Positions 41,037 through 51,535 of a stretch of 64,000 bases of DNA are shown one piece after another (the first letter of the stretch is position 1; every line of letters begins with the position of its first letter). Origin of the DNA: Staphylococcus hsinchuensis. GTDB taxonomy: Bacteria > Bacillota > Bacilli > Staphylococcales > Staphylococcaceae. Position numbers and translations under genes: made by a program. The stretch covers positions 1,798,001 to 1,862,000 of the forward strand of contig NZ_CP128355.1 of the NCBI RefSeq assembly GCF_038789205.1, written 5' to 3'. The notes beneath the pieces are model-generated. The model did not search any database and was not told the origin of the DNA. It saw only the letters and a list, made by a program, of their open reading frames with translations.

Positions 41037-42041
41037 TTATTCTCCTTTTAATAAATTATTAATACGTGTTGACGTACGTCGCATTTGATTTATATCAAAA
41101 GTTGGCATCTCAACTACTTGCTTAATTCTTTCTTGGAATGATTTTTCCTTTTGTTCTAAACTTTCTATCGCAGATTCTACTGTAGACCACTCAAAATGAA
41201 TTGTTTCACCTGGTTTTTTCTGAGCTAAAACAGAAAGATCTGCTGCACATACAGTTGCGATTTTAGTATACCCACCTACTGTTTGTTTATCATTAAGGAG
41301 GATAATCGGATTACCATCATTCGGTACTTGGATGCTACCTAAAGCTACAGGTTCTGAAATAATATCTGCTTTCTCTTCAGGAGAAATATTTTCACCTTGT
41401 AATCGATAGCCCATTCGGTCTGATTTTTCAGAAATCTTATATTCATTTGAAACTAAAATTTCTTGAGCTTCTTGAGAAAACGCATCAATTTGAGAACCTT
41501 CAATGATTCTAATTGTATTTTGTTCAAAGTCTTGATGATCTATATTTAAACTGTAAGCAACGTGTGAAGTAAGATCTTCTATTGTTTTACAAGGGATAAT
41601 ATCATTAGGTTTTAACACACGGCCTTGTAAACCACCCATTTGACTTCGCGTATGAGTTGAATAACTTTCAGCTACAAGTGGTAAATCCAAGGGTTTCTCG
41701 AATAGTACATAGCCACGTGCACCCGTCACGGCTTGGCCAAGTTTAAGTACATCACCTTGTTCAACTGAATAAACTGTCTGATTACTCACTGATTCATCAT
41801 TTAATTTGGCATCAAATAGTGCACCTGTGATAACAAAAGCATTATCTTCTAAAAATTGAATCTCAGGCCCTATCACGGTACATTCAATCGCAGGTCCTTC
41901 ATTATTGATTAATGCTTGACCTAATCTAAATGCATATGAATCTAACACACCCGCAGTTGAAAAACCTTGATCTTGATAACCTATTCTGCCCAAGTCTTGA
42001 ATCGTACTAAATAAACCTGGTTTTAATATTTTAATGCTCAT
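41037..42041 (-). CDS. pxpC: 5-oxoprolinase subunit PxpC (KipA / biotin-dependent carboxyltransferase family)
   Basis: A 334-residue protein with LFSTIQDLGRIGYQDQGFST, the AHS2 domain pattern and TVGGYTKIATVCAADL. This is the KipA/PxpC family. Its start overlaps the end of pxpB by 11 bases. In Bacillus the KipI/KipA names come from effects on the sporulation kinase KinA; staphylococci do not sporulate, so 5-oxoproline metabolism is the relevant role. Confidence 0.93.
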   Translation of the reverse strand: MSIKILKPGLFSTIQDLGRIGYQDQGFSTAGVLDSYAFRLGQALINNEGPAIECTVIGPEIQFLEDNAFVITGALFDAKLNDESVSNQTVYSVEQGDVLKLGQAVTGARGYVLFEKPLDLPLVAESYSTHTRSQMGGLQGRVLKPNDIIPCKTIEDLTSHVAYSLNIDHQDFEQNTIRIIEGSQIDAFSQEAQEILVSNEYKISEKSDRMGYRLQGENISPEEKADIISEPVALGSIQVPNDGNPIILLNDKQTVGGYTKIATVCAADLSVLAQKKPGETIHFEWSTVESAIESLEQKEKSFQERIKQVVEMPTFDINQMRRTSTRINNLLKGE

Positions 42042-42765
42042 ATTGAACTTTCACCCACTTTTCAATATTAAAATCTGATTGTTTCATTTCATCGAGAATT
42101 TGTTCATATGTCGCTTCATCGATTGCATAGAATTTCAAATAATCACCGGGTTCATATAAACACATAGGGTTTCGATTCAAATCAAATACTTTAATTGGCG
42201 TACGCCCAATAATCTGCCAACCGCCTGGTGACTCTGTAGGGTATAAACCTGTTTGATTATTAGCGATACCAACTGAACCAGCATCAATGCGTGTTCTTGG
42301 TTCTGTTCTACGTGGCGTATGTAATGCTTCATCAAGTCCACCTAAAAAAGGAAAACCAGGCATAAATCCTAACATATAGATTAAATAAGCATTCTTTGTA
42401 TGTTTGGAAATAACTTCATCAACAGTAATATCATTATAGTTCGCAACTTCCTCAATATCTTGACCATATTGTCCCCCGTAAACAACTGGTAGATTGATAA
42501 CTCGTGTGCGACTATCAGTCATTGACAGTTGTGACTCATCTAGTTGATCTAGCTGTAAATCGTCAATAACTTGTTTAACGTTCTGTTGAGTAATATCAAC
42601 ATTGACCATAATAGCACGGTATGATGGTATAACTTCAACTATAGCGTCATGTTGTTGATCTTTTATGTATTGTTCAACTTGTTGTACTTTTTGGAACGTT
42701 TGACGATCGATTTGGTTATTAAAATAAATCATAAACGTCTGTTCATTTATCAACTTATATTCCAA
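42031..42765 (-). CDS. pxpB: 5-oxoprolinase subunit PxpB (KipI family)
   Basis: A 244-residue KipI/AHS1-domain protein with YMLGFMPGFPFLGGLDE and ESPGGWQIIGRTP. The open frame extends upstream, but TTG at 42763-42765 follows AAAGGGGAG and gives MEYKLINEQTFMIYF. It is the first gene of the pxpB-pxpC-accB-accC-pxpA-transporter operon. Confidence 0.93.
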   Translation of the reverse strand: MEYKLINEQTFMIYFNNQIDRQTFQKVQQVEQYIKDQQHDAIVEVIPSYRAIMVNVDITQQNVKQVIDDLQLDQLDESQLSMTDSRTRVINLPVVYGGQYGQDIEEVANYNDITVDEVISKHTKNAYLIYMLGFMPGFPFLGGLDEALHTPRRTEPRTRIDAGSVGIANNQTGLYPTESPGGWQIIGRTPIKVFDLNRNPMCLYEPGDYLKFYAIDEATYEQILDEMKQSDFNIEKWVKVQYEH

Positions 42766-42952
42766 AATAATACTCCCCTTTACCATAAAATAAAAATTTA
42801 ACTTAGATTATACTCATTAACGCGTAATACTACTATTGTACCATCTACGTACAAATCTTGCTTAATTAATGATATAAATTATAAGTAATCACTGCCAACA
42901 ATTTTGTTAAAATAAATTTTGCAAATACACAAGGATAAATTATGTATAGATA

Positions 42953-42980
42953 TATTTATAATTTACCAAAAACCAGTCAA
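42953..42980 (-). promoter_or_regulatory. Possible promoter of the pxp operon
   Basis: Minus strand TTGACT (42980-42975), 16-base spacer, TAAATA (42958-42953). A second candidate is TTGGCA (42898-42893), 16 bases, TATATC (42876-42871), closer to pxpB. I cannot decide between them from sequence. Confidence 0.35.
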
Positions 42981-42998
42981 TAAGTATATAAAATATTA

Positions 42999-43012
42999 TG
43001 TAATCGTTTACA
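42999..43012. promoter_or_regulatory. cre-like box (CcpA catabolite control)
   Basis: TGTAATCGTTTACA is a near-perfect palindrome fitting the cre consensus TGWAANCGNTNWCA. It lies in the intergenic region upstream of pxpB, about 20 bases upstream of the TTGACT hexamer. It suggests that 5-oxoproline use is tied to carbon catabolite control. Confidence 0.65.
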
Positions 43013-43054
43013 TTTTTTGTGTAAATGTATGAAAATTGCAGATGATTCGTACAC

Positions 43055-43096
43055 AAAAAGATGATTTCTATTATAAAAATACATATAGAAATCATC
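43055..43096 (-). terminator. Intrinsic terminator of the trmR-greA operon
   Basis: GATGATTTCTAT (43060-43071) pairs with ATAGAAATCATC (43085-43096), 12 bp; the minus strand then reads TTTTTGTG. It lies about 60 bases after the greA stop. Confidence 0.87.
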
Positions 43097-43153
43097 ATTT
43101 ATGGGTACTTTTGCAATTTAAAGTTCATTACAAATGAATTATAATTAAGTTTA

Positions 43154-43630
43154 TTATTTTATATTAACAATTTTAACATTCATTTCATCACCATTTGGTA
43201 GTGGTACACGTACTTCTTCGTTTAATTTCTTACCGATAAGGCTTTGTGCCATAGGTGATTCGTTTGAAATCTTACCTTTAAATGCATCTGACTCAGCTGA
43301 ACCTACGATTTGATAACTTTCTTCTTCTTCACCTGGTAGTTCAACAAATGTTACTGTTTTGCCGATTTGTACTTGGTTATTATCACCATTATCTTCAATG
43401 ATTAATGCATTACGTAACATATGTTCTACACGTTGAATATCTTGTTCAATAAATCCTTGTTCGTCTTTTGCTGCATCGTATTCGGAGTTCTCTGAAAGGT
43501 CACCAAATGAACGAGCAACTTTGATTTTTTCAACGACTTCTGGTCGTTTAACAGTCTTTAATTCTTCTAATTCTTGTTCAAGTTTTTCGAATCCTTCTTG
43601 AGTCATAGGATATTGTTTTTGGTTTTCCAT
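43154..43630 (-). CDS. greA: Transcription elongation factor GreA
   Basis: GreA rescues backtracked RNA polymerase by stimulating transcript cleavage. The 158-residue protein has the N-terminal coiled coil with [11 protein letters not shown] (acidic tip) and the C-terminal FKBP-like domain ([17 protein letters not shown]). It ends the trmR-trhP1-trhP2-udk-greA run. Confidence 0.98.
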   Translation of the reverse strand: MENQKQYPMTQEGFEKLEQELEELKTVKRPEVVEKIKVARSFGDLSENSEYDAAKDEQGFIEQDIQRVEHMLRNALIIEDNGDNNQVQIGKTVTFVELPGEEEESYQIVGSAESDAFKGKISNESPMAQSLIGKKLNEEVRVPLPNGDEMNVKIVNIK

Positions 43631-43655
43631 ATTGTCATCTTCCTTTACATATATA

Positions 43656-44279
43656 CTATTGTTTACTCACTAACGTTTGAATCTTTGTTGTCATTATGTC
43701 GATAGCCACTTTGTTGCTTCCGCCTTCAGGGATAATAATATCCGCATACTTTTTCGTTGGCTCGATAAACTGATTGTGCATTGGTCTAACAACATTCAAG
43801 TATTGGTTAATAACTGAATCCATTGTACGACCACGCTCTTCTGTATCTCTCATTAATCTACGAAGAATACGTAAATCTGCATCTGTATCGACATAAATTT
43901 TAACATCCATTAAATCTCTTAATGTTTTATTTTCCAGTGCAAATATGCCTTCTACGATGATAACATCTTTTGGCTCAAATGCAATTGTTTCATCACTACG
44001 TGTATGTGTAGAATAATCGTACGTCGGCACCTCGATTGTTTGACCATTTTTCAACTCATTTAGGTTTTTGATTAATAAATCATTATCAAAAGCAAACGGA
44101 TGGTCATAATTTGTTTCAAGTCTTTCTTCAAATGATAAATGTGATTGATCTTTATAATAATAATCTTGTGCTAACAAAGCTACACTGTGACCTTCAAGAT
44201 TTTTCATGATTTCATTCGTTACTGATGTTTTACCTGAACCTGAGCCACCAGCAATGCCGATAATAGTTGTGTGTTTCAT
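43656..44279 (-). CDS. udk: Uridine kinase
   Basis: Udk phosphorylates uridine and cytidine in pyrimidine salvage. The P-loop [13 protein letters not shown] (about residues 8-20) and [12 protein letters not shown] are typical. 207 residues. Its ATG overlaps the trhP2 stop by one base, and greA follows after 25 bases. Confidence 0.97.
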   Translation of the reverse strand: MKHTTIIGIAGGSGSGKTSVTNEIMKNLEGHSVALLAQDYYYKDQSHLSFEERLETNYDHPFAFDNDLLIKNLNELKNGQTIEVPTYDYSTHTRSDETIAFEPKDVIIVEGIFALENKTLRDLMDVKIYVDTDADLRILRRLMRDTEERGRTMDSVINQYLNVVRPMHNQFIEPTKKYADIIIPEGGSNKVAIDIMTTKIQTLVSKQ

Positions 44280-45547
44280 TATCCAATTTCCTTTCTCATC
44301 ATGTTGTTAGCATAAATTGGATGATCTACTTTGATTTGAACAATTTGCAATGGATGTCTAGCAGCATCCAATTCGTTACCTTCTTCGTCATAGATCGTAT
44401 CAATAACTTGTCTGAATGTATCTATTTCAGGTCCAAAAAATTCGATTTCCTGACCTGGTTTGAAGTTATTTCTTTGTTGAACTGTCGCAATACCACTCTC
44501 TTTATCATAATCCAACACTAATCCACAAAAATCATAAGGTGTTTTTTTGTTATTTTGATCTCCAAACATTTGCTCTTCATATCCTGGTGTACCTTCGATA
44601 AATGATGAAGCGGTATCTCTATTAGCACATTTATCTAATTCCATGAGCCATTCTGGTTTAATTTTAAACTTGTCTGGATCTTCAGCATATGCATCGATAA
44701 CCTTTCTGTAAACAGAAACGACCGTTGCAATATAGTGGATAGACTTCATACGCCCTTCTATTTTTAATGAGTCCACACCGATATCCATCATATTGGGAAT
44801 AGATTCAATTAGTTTTAAATCTTTAGGACTCATTGCAAATGGCGTCACTTCACCATCTTCATAGAATAAATCTAGTTCTCCTTCGTCGTCTACTTGCAAT
44901 AAATCATAATCCCAGCGACAACTTTGACAACAACCGCCTCTATTAGAGTCACGTGCTGTCATGTGGTTACTCAATGTACAACGCCCTGAATAAGCAATAC
45001 ACATTGCACCATGAATAAAGGATTCAATCTCAATATCGACTTTGTCTTTCATTTCCTGCATTTCACGTGCACCTGTTTCACGCGCTAATACTACACGATC
45101 TAATCCTTCTTGTTTCCAAAATTCTACAGCTTTGTAGTTGGAAAGAGATTGTTGTGTAGATAGATGAATTTCTAATTTAGGTGCAACTTCTTTACATGTT
45201 TCGATAATTAAAGGGTCAGCAACAATAATACCAGTTGCTCCTGTTTGTTCTAATTCACGTAAATAGTCATCTAAGCCGTCCATATTTTCATCATGAGCAA
45301 TGATGTTAGTTGTAACATAAATTTGTGCACCATAACGATTAGCAAACTCTACACCTTCTTTAATTTCTTCCATCGTAAAGTTATCTGCATTAGACCTTAA
45401 CCCATACTCTTGACCGCCTAAAAATACAGCATCTGCACCATAATGTACAGCGATTTTTAGTTTTTCTAAATTACCGGCAGGAGCGAGAAGTTCAGGCTTT
45501 TTCATCTTAGGTTTAGATTTTGGTTGTACTTCTTCTAAAACTTTCAT
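44279..45547 (-). CDS. trhP2: tRNA 5-hydroxyuridine synthesis protein TrhP2 (peptidase U32 family, YrrO)
   Basis: A U32-family protein of 422 residues. The signature [16 protein letters not shown] and the cysteines of [15 protein letters not shown] are present. In Bacillus, TrhP1/TrhP2 (YrrN/YrrO) use prephenate to hydroxylate wobble uridine 34, after which TrmR methylates it. ATG at 45545-45547 ([14 protein letters not shown]) follows GGGAGG. It sits directly after trhP1 and before udk. Confidence 0.9.
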   Translation of the reverse strand: MKVLEEVQPKSKPKMKKPELLAPAGNLEKLKIAVHYGADAVFLGGQEYGLRSNADNFTMEEIKEGVEFANRYGAQIYVTTNIIAHDENMDGLDDYLRELEQTGATGIIVADPLIIETCKEVAPKLEIHLSTQQSLSNYKAVEFWKQEGLDRVVLARETGAREMQEMKDKVDIEIESFIHGAMCIAYSGRCTLSNHMTARDSNRGGCCQSCRWDYDLLQVDDEGELDLFYEDGEVTPFAMSPKDLKLIESIPNMMDIGVDSLKIEGRMKSIHYIATVVSVYRKVIDAYAEDPDKFKIKPEWLMELDKCANRDTASSFIEGTPGYEEQMFGDQNNKKTPYDFCGLVLDYDKESGIATVQQRNNFKPGQEIEFFGPEIDTFRQVIDTIYDEEGNELDAARHPLQIVQIKVDHPIYANNMMRKEIG

Positions 45548-45560
45548 TATAAAGCCTCCC

Positions 45561-46484
45561 TTAATATACAGTATGTTTAAATAAGAATCCTTCATCAAAC
45601 GGGCGATGCTCTGGTTGTATATCTTCAATAGGATCTACTAACATAAATTTTTCGTCATCATATAGTTCTGGATCTTCATCGTATAAATCAATTGCTTGTC
45701 GATATTGTTCGGTGCAAACGTTGATATATTCTTCAGTTTGCAACACACCATCTATCTTCAACGCATCAATACCGTGTTCTAATAATGCATCTAATTCTTC
45801 TATTAAACAAATATCATTCGGCGACATAATGTGTGTACCATTGTAGTCTTCAAAAACTGGATATTTGTTATCTCTTTCTTCATCATAAAGTAACAATTCA
45901 TTCGCTTCACGATTACGTTCTATTTTCAATTGTCGTTCTTGGAATGTATAGTAATTGCCTAATAACATTCGTTTTGACTGAAACATGCAAGTCATTCCGT
46001 GAACTTGAACTTCAATTTCAACGTCAGCATTTTTCTTGATATTGATTATTTCTTCTAAACTTAGTTCTCGAGCAAGTTGTGCACGTTTAGCACCTTTCTT
46101 GCCCCAATAATTACATTGGAAATAGTTGGTTACTAACGTTTCGGCATCCCAATGAAGAGCAATCGGATTTGCTTGTTCATTTACATACATAACAACAGCA
46201 GGATCGCCAAAAATGATTCTATCAACTTGAATTTCATGTAAAAATTCAATATATGCTTTTAATCCATTTAGATGATAATTATGAAAAATACCATTGACTG
46301 CAGCATATGCCTTTTTATTATGACTATGAATTAATTCAACTGCCTCACGCATCGCTTGCTTGTTAAACTCTCCAGCAAGTCTCAGTCCATATTTCTGTTC
46401 CCCAATTACAAATGCATCGGCACCTTTTTCTATTAAAGTTTCTATATGATTAACAGATTTAGGTGTTACTAGTAATTCTGTCAT
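45561..46484 (-). CDS. trhP1: tRNA 5-hydroxyuridine synthesis protein TrhP1 (peptidase U32 family, YrrN)
   Basis: A shorter U32 protein of 307 residues, with IEVQVHGMTCMFQSKRMLLG in place of the canonical motif and no downstream cysteine quartet. This is the usual difference between the two U32 paralogues. Its start overlaps the trmR stop as ATGA. It probably partners TrhP2 in wobble-uridine hydroxylation. Confidence 0.9.
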   Translation of the reverse strand: MTELLVTPKSVNHIETLIEKGADAFVIGEQKYGLRLAGEFNKQAMREAVELIHSHNKKAYAAVNGIFHNYHLNGLKAYIEFLHEIQVDRIIFGDPAVVMYVNEQANPIALHWDAETLVTNYFQCNYWGKKGAKRAQLARELSLEEIINIKKNADVEIEVQVHGMTCMFQSKRMLLGNYYTFQERQLKIERNREANELLLYDEERDNKYPVFEDYNGTHIMSPNDICLIEELDALLEHGIDALKIDGVLQTEEYINVCTEQYRQAIDLYDEDPELYDDEKFMLVDPIEDIQPEHRPFDEGFLFKHTVY

Positions 46485-47122
46485 TTTGACTCTCCTTTGA
46501 TTGAAATGGCTAAACCATCATCTATGTTTAAAAAGTTTGTATTAAAATTAGGTTGTTGCATTAACCACTCATTGTATTGTTGAACCTTTTTAACCATCTG
46601 ACGTACATTTCTCGTTCTCACTACATCTATGTCTGAAACAAAGCCGTGGTACAATACATTATCCGTAATTACAACACCACCTGTTTTTAATAAAGGTGTA
46701 AAAAGTTGAAAGAACTTTAATGATTGCGCCTTTGCGGCATCAATAAAAATCATGTCGAATTGTTTATCCTCAACGCTCTCAAACTGTTCTAATGCATTTC
46801 CTTCTATCAAATTGATTTGTTGTTCATACCCAAATTGCTTGAAATTTGTTCTAGCCAAATTGATCATTGATTCATCTCTTTCAATCGTTGTAACTTGAAT
46901 ATTTCGATCGACAGAAGCAAATTGCATCGCACTATAGCCGATAGCCGTTCCAATTTCTAATATATGTATTGGTTTATGAAGGCGTATAGTTTGTTTAATC
47001 ATCTCTAAACTGACTTTATCAACAATAGGGACCTTATGCCTTTCAGCGTAAGGTCTCAACGATTCTATATCTACATTATTATGTTCTAATAAACTCAGAA
47101 CATATAGATGATTTTTATCCAT
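46481..47122 (-). CDS. trmR: tRNA 5-hydroxyuridine O-methyltransferase TrmR (YrrM)
   Basis: A 213-residue COMT-like class I methyltransferase with ILEIGTAIGYSAMQFA (SAM motif), MIFIDAAK and GGVVITDNVLYHG (metal/SAM region). In Bacillus, TrmR converts ho5U34 to mo5U34. Adjacent trhP1 and trhP2 produce its substrate, so the three genes form one pathway. Confidence 0.9.
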   Translation of the reverse strand: MDKNHLYVLSLLEHNNVDIESLRPYAERHKVPIVDKVSLEMIKQTIRLHKPIHILEIGTAIGYSAMQFASVDRNIQVTTIERDESMINLARTNFKQFGYEQQINLIEGNALEQFESVEDKQFDMIFIDAAKAQSLKFFQLFTPLLKTGGVVITDNVLYHGFVSDIDVVRTRNVRQMVKKVQQYNEWLMQQPNFNTNFLNIDDGLAISIKGESK

Positions 47123-47424
47123 ATTTCAAAACTTCCTTTATCTACTGTTCAGAGGTCGGCTTACATAGATATTCTTTAATTTATAATCTCTTCTTCCGCC
47201 CTACAATAAAATAAATCAGTCATATATAGGTGACTGATTAAGTTAATCTTTTTAACGTTCTTCACGACGTCTTTGATATTTAAAAAATTACAATTTACCA
47301 TAACGTTACAATTTAACTTAATATATTTTACCATAAAGTAAGTTAGAATATAAGTGTAAATTGTGAATATATTTCTTCTAAATTTGAATCCAATAATTCT
47401 CAAAAGGACCTCATAAATAATAAA
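47123..47424. other. Leader/intergenic region upstream of trmR, with hairpin
   Basis: A 9-bp hairpin AATCAGTCA/TGACTGATT (47214-47239) lies about 90 bases upstream of trmR, followed on the minus strand by TATTTTATTGT, a weak T-rich tail. It could be an attenuator or an incomplete terminator. A TTATGGTAAA motif occurs twice nearby (about 47299-47338, minus strand). The open frame in this stretch is AT-driven and lacks a ribosome site. Confidence 0.45.
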
Positions 47425-47462
47425 AAACCTTCAAAGTATATAGTTGTATACTTTGAAGGTTT
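47425..47462 (-). terminator. Intrinsic terminator of the yrzB operon
   Basis: AAACCTTCAAAGTATA pairs perfectly with TATACTTTGAAGGTTT (16 bp, loop TAGTTG); the minus strand continues with TTTTA. It separates ireB-ruvX-yrzB from the trmR operon. Confidence 0.9.
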
Positions 47463-47492
47463 GAATAACATATTTGTTTAATTACCACTCAA

Positions 47493-47816
47493 TTAATGTT
47501 CGTGGTCATGGTCATCCATTTCTGTGTTAACCACTTCTTCGATCATATCCCATTCTTCATCAGTTTCAACAGGAAGGAATTTTCCTCCCTCTCCATCTTC
47601 GTCTGGGTCATTAATCATTGGAACTAATTCTATCATATCATCATCGTCTGACTCTGCGCCTTCTTCTGCAAGAATAACGTATTCTTTCTTGAATTCTGGA
47701 TGATAAAATTCTAAGACTTTACGATATAATACTTCATTTCCTTCTTCATCATATAAAGTTAATAGTTCCTCTTCGTTGTTAACTTCTAATTCAGCATCAT
47801 GATTATGCTCTGTCAT
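47493..47816 (-). CDS. DUF1292 protein YrzB
   Basis: A 107-residue, strongly acidic protein ([40 protein letters not shown]) of the DUF1292 family, ending in a His/Asp tail DDHDHEH. Function is unknown. The order ireB-ruvX-yrzB downstream of alaS is conserved in Firmicutes, which supports it as a real gene. Confidence 0.9.
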   Translation of the reverse strand: MTEHNHDAELEVNNEEELLTLYDEEGNEVLYRKVLEFYHPEFKKEYVILAEEGAESDDDDMIELVPMINDPDEDGEGGKFLPVETDEEWDMIEEVVNTEMDDHDHEH

Positions 47817-47831
47817 TTTAAAACGCTCCTT

Positions 47832-48260
47832 TTATTGAATAGAGTCTAAATATCCTTGTAGGATAAATACTGCTGCCATTTTATCTATTACCTTTTTACG
47901 TTTCTGTCTGGAAACATCAGCCTCTAATAGTGAACGTTCTGCAGCCATGGTGCTTAATCGCTCATCCCACATAATAATTTCAATAGATGGCAGTGTTTCT
48001 TTAAGTTGCTCCTTGTATTGTAACGAAGCCTCGCCGCGAAATCCAATAGAATTGTTCATGTTTTTTGGTAAACCGATTACTACTGTGCCTACTTGTTCCT
48101 TATTAATAATCTCTACTAACTTATCAATACCTAAATCATTATTACTTTCATCAATGCGGAGTGTATCATAACCTTGTGCGGTCCATCCCATGAGATCACT
48201 TATAGCGATCCCCACGGTTTTACTACCTACGTCTAAACCAATTATTTTATGTTTGAGCAT
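47832..48260 (-). CDS. ruvX: Holliday junction resolvase-like RuvX (YqgF)
   Basis: A 142-residue RNase H-fold protein with [17 protein letters not shown] (first catalytic Asp), [12 protein letters not shown] and [11 protein letters not shown]. YqgF proteins process 16S pre-rRNA 5' ends in some bacteria and resemble RuvC resolvases. It follows ireB by 2 bases. Confidence 0.95.
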   Translation of the reverse strand: MLKHKIIGLDVGSKTVGIAISDLMGWTAQGYDTLRIDESNNDLGIDKLVEIINKEQVGTVVIGLPKNMNNSIGFRGEASLQYKEQLKETLPSIEIIMWDERLSTMAAERSLLEADVSRQKRKKVIDKMAAVFILQGYLDSIQ

Positions 48261-48262
48261 AT

Positions 48263-48523
48263 TTATTTATCGTACTCTTGCAAATACGTAGACACTAATT
48301 CTTCCATAATATCGTCTCTGTCAATTCGACGGATTTGATTTCGTGCTTCATTGTGACGTGGAATATATGCGGGATCCCCTGATAATAAGTAACCTACAAT
48401 TTGGTTCACAGCGTTATAATCTCTTTCTTGTAACGTATTATAAACATTTTGAAATACAGTCTTTACATCCTCTTTAGGAATTTCCTCGTAATTAAATTTC
48501 ATAGTTTTGTCGAAGCCATCCAT
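48263..48523 (-). CDS. IreB-family regulatory phosphoprotein (YrzL)
   Basis: An 86-residue UPF0297/IreB protein ([40 protein letters not shown]). In Enterococcus, IreB is a target of a PASTA Ser/Thr kinase and affects cephalosporin resistance. Two N-terminal Thr/Ser positions could be phosphorylated. It sits between alaS and ruvX in the usual order. Confidence 0.93.
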   Translation of the reverse strand: MDGFDKTMKFNYEEIPKEDVKTVFQNVYNTLQERDYNAVNQIVGYLLSGDPAYIPRHNEARNQIRRIDRDDIMEELVSTYLQEYDK

Positions 48524-48589
48524 TTATAAACACTCCTTTAACTTGAATAAAACATATTTGCTTACATTTTACCGTACTACAAAAGGAAG

Positions 48590-51220
48590 TTATAGCGATT
48601 TAATGTAATTTTTAATGAAACGTAATGATTCTGTGATGTTCTCAGGTTCCGTACCACCGCCTTGAGCCATGTCTGGGCGGCCACCACCTTTACCACCAAC
48701 GACTGGTGCCATATTTTTAATGATATCTCCAGCTTTCACTTTATCTGTTAAATCTTTCGGAACAGTTGCTACTAGAGAAACCTTGCCTCCGACGTCACTC
48801 ACTAAAATAATCACTGTATCCTGTAATTTTGATTTGAAGTCATCCATCGTTTCACGAATTGCTTTAGCATTAGCAACTTCAACTTCCGTAGCAAGTACTT
48901 TAATTCCATTTATTTCTTCAACTTGATCTTTAATGTCACCCATCTTCAGTGCCGTAATTTCTCTATTGCTTTGTTCTAATTGTTTCGTTAAATCTTTTTC
49001 TGTCGTTTGTAATTGTAATACTTTTTCATTGACTTGGTCATCTGATTTAACTTTTAAATTATCTTTAACAGTATTGAACTTTTCTTGAATACTTTCTAAA
49101 TATAGGAAAGCAGCCTTACTTGTATATGCTTCGATTCTACGCACGCCAGCTCCAGTACCTGATTCACTTACTATTTTAAATAAGCCAATTTCTGCAGTAT
49201 TATTTACATGCGTACCACCGCAAAGTTCAATAGAGAATGGCGCCATGTTAACTACTCGTACGATATCGCCGTATTTTTCTCCAAATAACGCCATAGCTCC
49301 CATTTGTTTCGCTTCATCGATTGGCATTTCTTGAACTTTAACGTTAATATTCTTCCAAATTTCATTGTTCACTTTAGTTTCTACTTGTTGAATTTCTTCA
49401 GCAGTCATTGGACCAAAGTGTGAAAAGTCAAATCTTAGTCTATCTGGCTCAACGAGTGAACCTGCTTGATTAACATGGTCCCCCAATACTTCTTTTAATG
49501 CAGCATGAACTAAATGCGTCGCACTATGATTCTTCTCAATCACACGTCGATTAGCTTCATCTACAGTCGCTGTCACTGTACTGCCTTGAGTTACAGTGCC
49601 AAATTGTACTTCACCTTTATGCAAGTTCTGACCATTGGGTGCTTTTGTAACGGCTTGAACTGCAATTTCAAAATTTTCATTACTAATATTTCCTTTATCC
49701 GCTACTTGTCCACCACTTTCTGCATAAAATGGCGTTTCTTGTAAAATAAAGTGAATCGTTTCTCCCGCTTCAACTTCATCTACAAGTTCACCATTAAAAA
49801 TAATATCAGATAAAGTTGTGTTTGTTTCTAAAACATCGTAGCCTACAAACTTACTTTCAGTATTAATCTTCTTCAATACTTCACTTTGCACTTGCATAGA
49901 TTGTGAATTTTGACGGGCATTTCTTGCTCTTTCTCTTTGTTTTTCCATTTCAACGTTAAATGTTTCCATATCAACAGTTAAATTATCTTGTGTTGCGATC
50001 TCTTCTGTTAATTCGATTGGGAAACCATACGTATCATACAACTTGAAGGCATCTTTACCATCTATTATCTTTGAACCTTCTTTAGCTTCAGCCACTAAAT
50101 CATTCAGTATAGCCATACCTTCTTCTAATGTTTCATGGAAACGTTCTTCTTCAGATTTAATTACACGTTTAATAAAGTCTGATTTTTGTAACACATTTGG
50201 GTAATATGGTTCCATAATTTCAGCAACAATATCAACTAAGCGATACATAAATGGTTCATTAATTTCTAATGATTGGCTAAATCTAACTGCACGTCTGAGT
50301 AGACGACGTAATACATAGCCACGACCTTCATTAGCTGGCAATGCACCGTCTGAAATAGCAAATGAAATTGTTCGGATATGGTCTGCAATAACTTTAAACG
50401 CGATATCATAAGTATTATTTTCAAGATATTTTTTGTTTGAAATTTGCTCAACTTCTTTAATAATAGGCATAAATAAATCTGTTTCATAGTTCGTACGTAC
50501 ATTCTGAGCAATAGATGCCATACGTTCTAGTCCCATACCCGTATCAATGTTTTTATTTGGAAGCGGCGTATACGTATTATCTTTATTATGGTTAAATTCA
50601 CTAAATACTAGGTTCCAAACTTCTAAATAGCGCTCGTTTTCGCCACCTGGGTACATTTCTTCTGGTGGGTCTTCTTGTCCAAACTCCTTCCCTCTATCAT
50701 AGAATATCTCAGTATTAGGACCAGATGGACCTTCACCGATATCCCAGAAGTTACCTTCAATTCTTATTATTCTACTTTCTTCTAAACCAATTTCTTCATT
50801 CCATAAACGGTATGCTTCAGTATCTTCTGGATGAATTGTAACGTATAAATTTTCTGGTTCCATTCCCATCCAATCTGAACTTGTTAAAAATTCCCAAGCA
50901 AACTCGATTGCTTCTTTTTTAAAGTAATCACCGATTGAGAAATTACCTAACATTTCGAAAAATGTGTGGTGACGTGCAGTAAAACCTACATTCTCTATAT
51001 CATTCGTACGAATCGCTTTTTGAGAGTTTACAATACGCGGTTTTTTAGGCGTCTCACGACCATCGAAGTATTTTTTTAATGTAGCAACACCTGAATTAAT
51101 CCATAATAATGATTCGTCATCTATCGGTACTAATGGTGCTGAAGGCTCTACCATATGCCCTTTTTCAACAAAAAAATCAATGTATTTTTGTCTAATTTCA
51201 CTTGCTTTTAAATTTTTCAT
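48590..51220 (-). CDS. alaS: Alanyl-tRNA synthetase
   Basis: The 876-residue AlaRS has the class II catalytic domain ([20 protein letters not shown]). The editing domain has [11 protein letters not shown] and CGGTHVNNT (zinc/editing residues). The C-terminal oligomerisation domain carries [18 protein letters not shown] at 51218-51220 follows GGGAGGAAAA; the longer upstream frame runs into the T-box terminator and is not used. It is governed by an alanine T-box. Confidence 0.98.
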   Translation of the reverse strand: MKNLKASEIRQKYIDFFVEKGHMVEPSAPLVPIDDESLLWINSGVATLKKYFDGRETPKKPRIVNSQKAIRTNDIENVGFTARHHTFFEMLGNFSIGDYFKKEAIEFAWEFLTSSDWMGMEPENLYVTIHPEDTEAYRLWNEEIGLEESRIIRIEGNFWDIGEGPSGPNTEIFYDRGKEFGQEDPPEEMYPGGENERYLEVWNLVFSEFNHNKDNTYTPLPNKNIDTGMGLERMASIAQNVRTNYETDLFMPIIKEVEQISNKKYLENNTYDIAFKVIADHIRTISFAISDGALPANEGRGYVLRRLLRRAVRFSQSLEINEPFMYRLVDIVAEIMEPYYPNVLQKSDFIKRVIKSEEERFHETLEEGMAILNDLVAEAKEGSKIIDGKDAFKLYDTYGFPIELTEEIATQDNLTVDMETFNVEMEKQRERARNARQNSQSMQVQSEVLKKINTESKFVGYDVLETNTTLSDIIFNGELVDEVEAGETIHFILQETPFYAESGGQVADKGNISNENFEIAVQAVTKAPNGQNLHKGEVQFGTVTQGSTVTATVDEANRRVIEKNHSATHLVHAALKEVLGDHVNQAGSLVEPDRLRFDFSHFGPMTAEEIQQVETKVNNEIWKNINVKVQEMPIDEAKQMGAMALFGEKYGDIVRVVNMAPFSIELCGGTHVNNTAEIGLFKIVSESGTGAGVRRIEAYTSKAAFLYLESIQEKFNTVKDNLKVKSDDQVNEKVLQLQTTEKDLTKQLEQSNREITALKMGDIKDQVEEINGIKVLATEVEVANAKAIRETMDDFKSKLQDTVIILVSDVGGKVSLVATVPKDLTDKVKAGDIIKNMAPVVGGKGGGRPDMAQGGGTEPENITESLRFIKNYIKSL

Positions 51221-51265
51221 CTTTTTTCCTCCCATAAGAACAATTTTTAAACGTTTTGTCCAAAC

Positions 51266-51500
51266 AAAAAAAACGCTCATCCTCAAAAAGGGACGAACGT
51301 TTCGCGGTACCACCCTAGTTATAAATAAAGTAAACCACATTCATCAATGTATATAACGTCAATGATTTACACATTTATCACTCAATTAGTTAAGTATAAA
51401 GTTTGACATAAAGTAGCGTTCAATTGTGTCACCTGTACTTTACACCAACCAGCACATCTCTTTATGACTAACACAATTTACTCATCTTTATGTTGAAGTT
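51266..51500 (-). promoter_or_regulatory. T-box riboswitch (alanine) of alaS
   Basis: On the minus strand the T-box core GGGTGGTACCGCG is at about 51315-51303. A GCT triplet at 51417-51415 (in GAACGCTAC) is placed as the alanine specifier. The terminator is AACGTTCGTCC/GGATGAGCGTT (51301-51272) followed by eight Ts. Uncharged tRNA-Ala should allow readthrough into alaS. Confidence 0.94.
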
Positions 51501-51506
51501 ATCTTT

Positions 51507-51535
51507 ATTGTATTTATTTTACAAGCTCGTGTCAA
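51507..51535 (-). promoter_or_regulatory. Predicted SigA promoter of alaS, overlapping the recD2 stop
   Basis: A perfect TTGACA (51535-51530), 17-base spacer, TACAAT (51512-51507). The -35 box lies across the last codons and stop of recD2, so the two genes are packed without spacer. Confidence 0.8.

Noticed and set aside
47176..47403. 75-codon minus-strand open frame upstream of trmR
   Set aside because: Its composition follows the AT-rich sequence (Ile/Asn/Lys/Phe), there is no ribosome site, and a hairpin lies within it.
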